A stretch of 64,000 nucleotides of DNA. Origin: Arcuatula senhousia. Taxonomy: Eukaryota > Mollusca > Bivalvia > Mytilida > Mytilidae. Positions 57,924 through 64,000 of the stretch are shown here, piece by piece; position 1 is the first letter of the stretch; every line of letters starts with the position of its first letter. The position numbers and the translations under genes were made by a program. The stretch covers positions 3,629,001 to 3,693,000 of the forward strand of contig OZ020305.1 in assembly GCA_963971305.1 (NCBI GenBank), in the 5' to 3' direction. A model generated the notes under the pieces. The model saw nothing but the letters and a program-made list of their open reading frames with translations. It ran no database searches and was not told the origin of the DNA.

Positions 57924-58328
57924 TTAAGAGGCTGTCCATGTAGAAATCAGGCAAAAGCCTACAGAAGCTGGCACATGAAGAATTTTATCTCAGCAAATTT
58001 ATTGTTTTAATATATTGTTAGACTCATATGTAAAACAAAAATCACCAGGATTCGTTTGAAAGCAACATGGATGACTTGTTATTCAACCTTAAAGTTCATG
58101 AACAAAGCAACCAAATTTTGCAAATATGCAAGAGTTATCTCCCTTTTTCTGCATATTTTCAATGCATTCTATATAAATTTTATCTAAGTTATCACTTCAA
58201 TAAACCAAAAATCTGCATTTGTTTTGGGGAATGGATGTTAACCTGATGTGAAATCAATGAAAATTTTTGAAAAACAAAATTTGTCATGTGCCAGCTATTG
58301 CCTGGGATTTGCTTGGACAGCCTCTTAA
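57924..58328. mobile_element. 405-bp TTAA-flanked inverted-repeat element
   Basis: Left: ttaagaggctgtcca (57924 on). Right: tggacagcctcttaa (to 58328). Perfect 11-bp inverted repeats plus TTAA on both sides. A second, looser pair lies inside: gctggcacatgaag / catgtgccagc. Consistent with a piggyBac-type MITE. Confidence 0.78.
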
Positions 58329-58639
58329 ATACAAACCATTTTACGTTTATGACATCAACTTTACGTCTCCGAATAAATACGTTGTTATCTTGAATATCAC
58401 ACTACACAAATGTATCCAAAACAGTAAGACCACCAATGCATAATTGTTAACCAACAATTACCCACCAGAATATTGTATATACATTGCTATCCACAATCAT
58501 AATATCAGTTATTCCGTGATACCACTTCACACAACCACAGGTAAAATATTTTATTATACTTCATTAGATTTTTTCCAAACAAATTTTAATTAAACAATTC
58601 AATCTATCATATAACATATTTCAAAAACAAAACCCAGCG

Positions 58640-58710
58640 GGTGAAAATTTTTTATCTATCACCCTCGAGGGTGATATTGTTTTATCTATCACCCTCTCGT
58701 GCGCCGAGCT
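58640..58710. repeat. 'ctatcaccctc' repeats
   Basis: Two copies of 'tttatctatcaccctc' around a small palindrome caccctcgagggtg. The same motif forms the arms of the foldback at 58955-59096. Confidence 0.5.
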
Positions 58711-58954
58711 CGTGCACAGCCTCAATTTGACATTCTTAATCAGTTGTCAAGATTCAACAATATTTCGTGCAAAGTGCTCATTTTAACTAACACTAATTAA
58801 TGCATCTACTAACAGACAAGCCTGAACAAATGAAGAAAATGTTTTCTAAAGTTATATTTCATAGGGCAACATTTTATTTCAGTTTAATTCGGGAAAACAA
58901 AAGAGATTTGAAAATCCGTGTGTAAATGTACTTAAATGATTCAGTATAATAAAT

Positions 58955-59096
58955 TAAATAGCATATATCTGAGAGGGTGATAGAGTAGATTGCTACCCTT
59001 CGAAAAGACATTGTCAACCTCGGCTGCGCCTCAGTTGACAATGCTTTTCTCAGGGTATCAATCTACTCTATCACCCTCTCAGCTATATGTTATTTA
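58955..59096. mobile_element. 142-bp foldback element
   Basis: The left arm 'ctgagagggtgatagagtag' is inverted at the right as 'ctactctatcaccctctcag'. The stem continues through 'acattgtcaa / ttgacaatg' to the centre ctcggctgcgcctcag. Arms are about 60 bp. Confidence 0.8.
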
Positions 59097-59099
59097 TAT

Positions 59100-60480
59100 A
59101 TAATAGCACATTACTCCATTGAGGTTATCCTGCTATTACCCAGCAAACAACTGAAGTTATCATGTGATACCCCACCAAACTGGTTGACTATAAATGGTAT
59201 TAGAGGATAAAATGGTAGTCCAAAATTCTTCGCTTTTCTAGCATATTCTGGGTGTGTGACTTAATTGTTTGTGTTCACCTGACCAAAGGTCGTGAGGGCT
59301 ATAAATAATGTTTTGCTTTCTTTATTAGAATATGCTGTCTCTCGTCTGACATTATAATTCTTTAAAAACTAATTTCGACTAAAGTTGGCTTGTTTTTTGT
59401 TTATGATGTCGACCAAAAATATTTTCTTAGATCGTATTCCGATCAATAACACGACTGTCGCTGCTAAAGGTGTAAAGCAACTAATTCGGGATCCAGTCGG
59501 TGCACATATAAAAAAGTAGTACATAATAGGAGACAAAGTAGTCCATATAAGGTACTGTATCTTTAGAATGGCATGTCCTACACCAATAAATTTGGTATTT
59601 TCTAAAAGCTTAAAGACTTGGGAAAATTTTGAGCTCATGAAACAGGCATTTTCATGATGTTTAGAAAAAGAAGTGAGTAGTAATTTATGGCCATGTGTTT
59701 TGGTTAGAATGTTTACATTAGTTCCAGTTTTCTGTCACATGCCACTTCCGATTAAACATTCTCTCCCAGATGCCGAGATACCTTATATTAGATTTTCATG
59801 AAAGGTACTGTCATGCATCTACTTTATGGCACAAGTACTGTCACATCCCAAAAAAGCATTTCTGAGTTTGACAGTGACCCCCCTAAACCAGGTTTAACTT
59901 AGAAAGTAATGGGAGCCTGAATTAGTTATTTTACACCTAAACTTAGAACATAGGATTAAAACGCAGTTTGATATCTGTTTTTTTTTATCCCAAACATTTG
60001 GCAACTCAAAATGTTATGAATGTTGGGATTATTAAATGTTTAAAAAAAGGAAAGGAATTGTGGTCTTTAAAATTTACTTTTTATTACTCATGTGAATAAT
60101 TTTATGAATAATCGCATATTGAGCTTTAGTTTAAGCACTTAAGATATTGATCATCGACTATTAAAAAAAAATTGGGATAATCATATCTCGGGGATTTCCC
60201 ATAGTCGCACCACACATATATGCACGTCTGTTACATTTGTACCACGTACAGGATTTGAATTACTACATGTACCATTTACAACATTAAAAAGAAATTTGAT
60301 CACCATTGAAACTTTATCCTGAGACAGCTTTTATCTATCGATATGAATTACAAATCTGTTACAGAATTAACCAAAACAAAAAACAAACCAACAACAAAGA
60401 AGCGTCTGCTCTTAAACCTACCATAGACCGAGGACCGTTTGTAAGGTTGACTTTCAAAGCAGTCATAGGACCAGTCACAA
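59100..60480. other. Intergenic DNA with a weak pearl-like relic
   Basis: At 59272-59310 'cacctgaccaaaggtcgtga' resembles the 5' hairpin of pearl-like elements, with nothing else preserved. The rest is unrecognised. Confidence 0.35.
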
Positions 60481-60489
60481 TAGAATATA

Positions 60490-60610
60490 ATGAGATTTTG
60501 AATAAGTGTACGCGACACAGCCCACAATCAAGCGGCAACTCAGAAAAAAAACACAATGGACAACCGCCAGCAGACTTTAACGAGGCCATTTAGCACTGCT
60601 AGCGGTTCTG
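60490..60610 (-). repeat. Dispersed repeat (family of 470-610), inverted
   Basis: 'gtgtacgcgacacagcccac', 'cacaatggacaaccgccagc' and 'gaggccatttagcactgcta' are the reverse complement of 52125-52235. Confidence 0.65.
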
Positions 60611-60614
60611 CAAT

Positions 60615-61590
60615 TGGCCCATGGTCAAAATAAAATGTATATAATTCAAATCCAGTCCGTCCTGAAATAGTCCCAGATATACCCCCTTTCTAAACAAGGG
60701 ACAGAAAACATCAAAAAGACAAGTACATACTAAAGCTTTGTCAAAGATTCTTGGCTTAGGACAGGCACATATAATATGTGGCGGGGTTAACCTAGTTTTT
60801 TTGGACCAACCTTTCCCAATCAATATTCCTAGACATAGCACCAAACTAAACACACAATAAAAATCAAATCGATCAAGTGAATTTTTAAATTCAGATTATG
60901 TTGGCACCCATCTAAACTTTCAATTGTTTTGTCCGTGACAATCATACAGTCATAATTGTTTCATACCATACCAACTGAGATTTAACCTTAACATTACATA
61001 ACAAGAGATACCTCTTACACGTATTAGTTTTACATCTGCACTTTTTCCCATGTTTTTTTCTTAAATCGTTATAAAACAAGAATATAAAGATCGCGCGTGG
61101 CGTGTATTTACGTGCAATGTAATCTACTAAACTACGAGAAACCCTGAGAAAATAGTACCAAAACCTCTCTTGAGAAACTCTTTTGTTGCTATTACATGTA
61201 TACATGTACATTCTCTAGAATACTCATAACAAAAATACCACTAATAAGTGGTATTTTATAAACAATTTTCTCCTTTAAAAAATCAAAATGTGTAAGTTTG
61301 AACTTCTTACCTTAAATTTTATCTTAAAGTAAGAAGAAATGCGTGATAATTGAAGTTGAAACGGATGAAATGCCCTAAGATTTAGACTTCTTCGGTAACG
61401 CTTAAATTATGTAAGATACCATATATCTAAATATCCCATTGTTTAACAGTTTTATTGACGAAGTAAAGGTCAACGAGTCAAATTTCGTATTTTGTACACA
61501 CTAAAATGCCTTTTAATTGTCACAAATCATACCTTTTATTTGTCTGTCTTCCTTGAAGTGAAAAAAATAATGCTAGAGAAAATGTTTTGA
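60615..61590. other. AT-rich intergenic DNA, nothing recognised
   Basis: About 1 kb with short chance frames only. Confidence 0.35.
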
Positions 61591-61599
61591 TTTCCTTAC

Positions 61600-62000
61600 T
61601 TGGTAATCATAGATTGAAGTTCTGACGTGTTCTTCAACATAAAAGTGTTGATGCCAAAGTCATTCAACCTCGAGGAATAAAAAAATCAACGAGGAACCAT
61701 AACCATCACGGATTGTAGAAATAAACAAATACAATACAGTTCTTGACAATAAATTTTCTACGCCTGACGCACGTTTCCTCTAATCAAGACTCTTCAGAGG
61801 CGCTCAATACAAAGATTGAAAATGTCAAACAATTTATGAATATCATGAGCATATAAATAATAAAACTAAAAATGCAGAACTAGAAACGAAATTATGACTT
61901 GGGTCAACCTATTTATGGGATAGAAAGAAAGAGCCTGAGGGGTCTAAAAATTTTGAAATTCGAAAGGATAATTTCATAGCTCTTCAACTCAAAAGTGTTG
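61600..62000 (-). repeat. Ribozyme-block repeat, inverted
   Basis: 'gtgttgatgcc' occurs at both ends (about 61646 and 61995), with the inverted hammerhead between. The two flanks resemble a partial tandem copy of the block. Confidence 0.55.
61760..61803 (-). ncRNA. Hammerhead ribozyme, core mutated
   Basis: On the minus strand: gcgcct, ctgaaga (canonical ctgatga), gtcttgattagag, gaaa, cgtgcgt, C, aggcgt. The core U-to-A change and a lost pair at the base of stem II predict little or no activity. Stem I and the GUC site are intact. Confidence 0.7.
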
Positions 62001-62334
62001 ATGCCAGAGCCGAATTGTATATGCACATTCTCTTTCTGTAAAGAACTTTAAATAAGATCGGTAATTTCTTATGGCGCCCACTATGTGATTGTTTATACTG
62101 TCATTGCCCTTGAGGGTCCATGATTGGTCAATAAACTTGTATTCTTGTATTCTTGGTGCACATCTTCAAACCTATTCGACCTATTGTATCGCAGGAAATT
62201 GATTTTGTACAGATAATTTTAATTTCATCTGTAAACAAAAAAAAATAATAACTATTGAGATGTACGTGTTGAATGCATATTTTGTTATTCTTTTATCATC
62301 AAATTCATTTCTAAGATATGTATTTTTTGGAAGA

Positions 62335-62595
62335 ATGACTTATCCCTATTGTGTCTCACAACTATGTTGTGTTCTATGGTCATTTCCGGATCCTAAGATC
62401 GCAATGGAAAAGGGAGGTTTGGCGCCATAAAACCTGGTTTAACCCACCATTTCCTTTGAAATGCCTGTACCAAGTCAAGAGCATTGCGATCCACCGATTC
62501 TCCGGTATGACTGATTCGTTTTTGTCATTTTCTCTGGACTATGAGATTGATCATTCAAGTTCGGTAGTTTTGTTATTACCTTTATTTGATATGGA
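62335..62595 (+). repeat. Penelope-like family module, well preserved
   Basis: 'ctattgtgtctcacaactat', 'gggaggtttggcgccataaa', 'ccggtatgactgattcg' and 'gactatgagattgatcattc'. Very close to the minus-strand copies at 31811-32203 and 37835-38110. Confidence 0.65.
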
Positions 62596-62744
62596 AAGCT
62601 AACATTAATCAAACAAATGAAATTTTAGCAATTCAAAAACGCAATTGCATAAGAAAATAGTGACAATTTTGTGGATAAGATATGTATGGTAACACGGAGT
62701 TTTACGCCCTAGCAACACTACATAGGGTTTATAGGGCCTATTTA

Positions 62745-62905
62745 TAGGGGAGCTGAATGTCAAAAGTCCGAAAGAGCTTAGACAAAACCAGTTCACACCA
62801 ACGAAAACAGGACGAAAAAATCAGACAACAAAAGACACAGAAACACAAAATAACGCGAACTCAGGTCGTAACGAGAGTGAAGTCAGGTGCTCCAGAACAG
62901 AGTAA
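62745..62905 (-). repeat. Tail-family repeat, inverted
   Basis: 'gagctgaatgtcaaaagtcc', 'gaaagagcttagacaaaacc' and 'gaagtcaggtgctccagaac' are the inverted tail. Confidence 0.6.
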
Positions 62906-63039
62906 TCAGTTTCGATATCTATTTCCCTTTCTATTGTCATTTGTCTTTTGTATCTCCTTAATTTTTGAATTTTTGAACTTTTAAAGTTATGCACACTTTC
63001 TTTTTCCATTAGTATATACGTTACATATGTGCTTGTAAA

Positions 63040-63235
63040 CAAATACGGGATTTCTATCTTTCAGATGAGCATAAATGGTGATTAGACATAGAGTTTGGTA
63101 ATGTCATCACTACCCCCATATTGACCAACAATTAATCGATCTTTGTCAACGTGAAGGGTGTGCTTATCAAACAGCAACTGCTTATGCTTCCAAAGCACCT
63201 AAGTTTACTCTCGGTTACGTTGTTAAACAGGTCGA
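63040..63235 (+). repeat. Tail-family repeat
   Basis: 'ctttcagatgagcataaatg', 'gtgaagggtgtgcttatcaa' and 'gcaactgcttatgcttccaa' follow the order of composite tails in + orientation. It lies inverted relative to 62745-62905. Confidence 0.55.
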
Positions 63236-63875
63236 GGATTTTACCTTTTAAGGATAATGTTTTCGTCAAACTTTAACCAATAGTTTTTGAGAGAGTATAA
63301 ATAAATACGATCGCCAACACGTGCTTGTTGTGAAATAATTAAATATAACATGACTCGCAAAACAAATCTTTAAAATGAGCGGTGAAAAAATTGGTTGTTG
63401 TATTTGTATTAATGTCATATTTAAAATAAACATATTAAAGAAACACTTTTTCACCCAAACAGCTTTGACAAGTAGGGAGATTTTATGGCCATGTTTACCT
63501 TTTTGATTGTCCATTGACCAATACACTTAATAAAATAGAAGTCAATAAGTGGAACATAACATTACTTTAGAAGGAGAATTTACCTATGCTAAACAAAATA
63601 ACGTTTAAAACCAATGATATTTGGTATTTGCGAAATATGAGCGAGGAAGTTAAAGAATACATGTTTATGTTAGGAACTTTTCTATCAAACCGACGAAAAA
63701 GTTTTACCATTTTTCCCCATTTGAAAGGTCAATCTTTTACAATCTTGATTGATTAATAGGTCAAACGAAATCTAGAAAACCCGACCTGTTAAATGCGGTT
63801 TACATGTAATTGTTATATCTGTTTTTGTTTATTGTGTGGTTTGTTTCCTTGTGGGATTTTTTGTCGGGGTCAGGT

Positions 63876-63970
63876 CATAACTCCAACCACACATTACTCC
63901 GACAGCCTATTATTCTGACAACCCATTTCTCCGACAACCCATAACTCCGCCAGCCCATTACTCCGACAAT
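63876..63970. repeat. 16-18 bp tandem repeat, unit like 'cattactccgacaacc'
   Basis: Six imperfect copies: cataactccaaccaca, cattactccgacagcc, tattattctgacaacc, catttctccgacaacc, cataactccgccagcc, cattactccgacaatg. It may be a minisatellite or the start of a repeat-derived sequence running past the window. Confidence 0.75.
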
Positions 63971-64000
63971 GACACAGAGATGTAAGTTATATTTAACTCT

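Noticed and set aside
60306..60593. A 95-codon frame on the + strand
   Set aside because: Its second half lies within the dispersed repeat at 60490-60610, and the rest has no domain.

Overview
The window reads as nuclear DNA of a bivalve mollusc, most likely a mussel (Mytilidae). It is AT-rich, its genes are split by GT-AG introns, and it is crowded with repeats of kinds typical of bivalve genomes: pearl-like elements with 155-160 bp core arrays, Penelope-like retroelement pieces carrying hammerhead ribozymes, LINE 3' ends and small inverted-repeat elements. The species call is an inference from repeat style and protein similarity recalled from memory; no search was run.

Three host genes can be built exon by exon. 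Gene A (+, 752-9846, 7 coding exons, 421 aa) and gene B (-, 36005-45566, 7 coding exons, 441 aa) are paralogous CHST15-like carbohydrate sulfotransferases. They face each other and share the same intron phases (0,1,1,2,0,1), and four internal exons have identical lengths (117, 157, 163, 148 nt). Between them lies a sorbitol dehydrogenase-like gene (+, eight exons found, 16787-28266, 330 aa without the N-terminal exon). It keeps the catalytic zinc ligands, the GAGPIG dinucleotide loop and four structural-zinc cysteines.

Layout: 1-9.9 kb gene A with Penelope-like tails and a 0.5 kb palindrome in its last intron; 9.9-16.7 kb intergenic, with a ribozyme-bearing Penelope-like remnant, an inverted-repeat element and a decayed LINE; 16.8-28.3 kb SORD-like gene, whose introns hold two pearl-like elements (one nested in another element), a LINE end, a foldback element and a nine-copy 84-bp array made from its own intron/exon boundary; 28.3-36 kb repeats (two more pearl-like elements, a Penelope-like composite); 36-45.6 kb gene B with a Penelope-like reverse transcriptase fragment in intron 4; 45.6-64 kb no host gene recognised, but one intact-looking hammerhead ribozyme, two TTAA-flanked inverted-repeat elements, a LINE inserted in a pearl-like element, and further small elements.

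The sulfotransferases would act in the Golgi on glycosaminoglycans and the dehydrogenase in the cytosol on polyols; nothing in the sequence ties them into one pathway. The most unusual items are the partial-exon array with repeated splice acceptors in the SORD-like gene, the inverted CHST15-like pair, and the hammerhead ribozymes in graded states of decay. No tRNA, rRNA, CRISPR array or confident promoter was seen.
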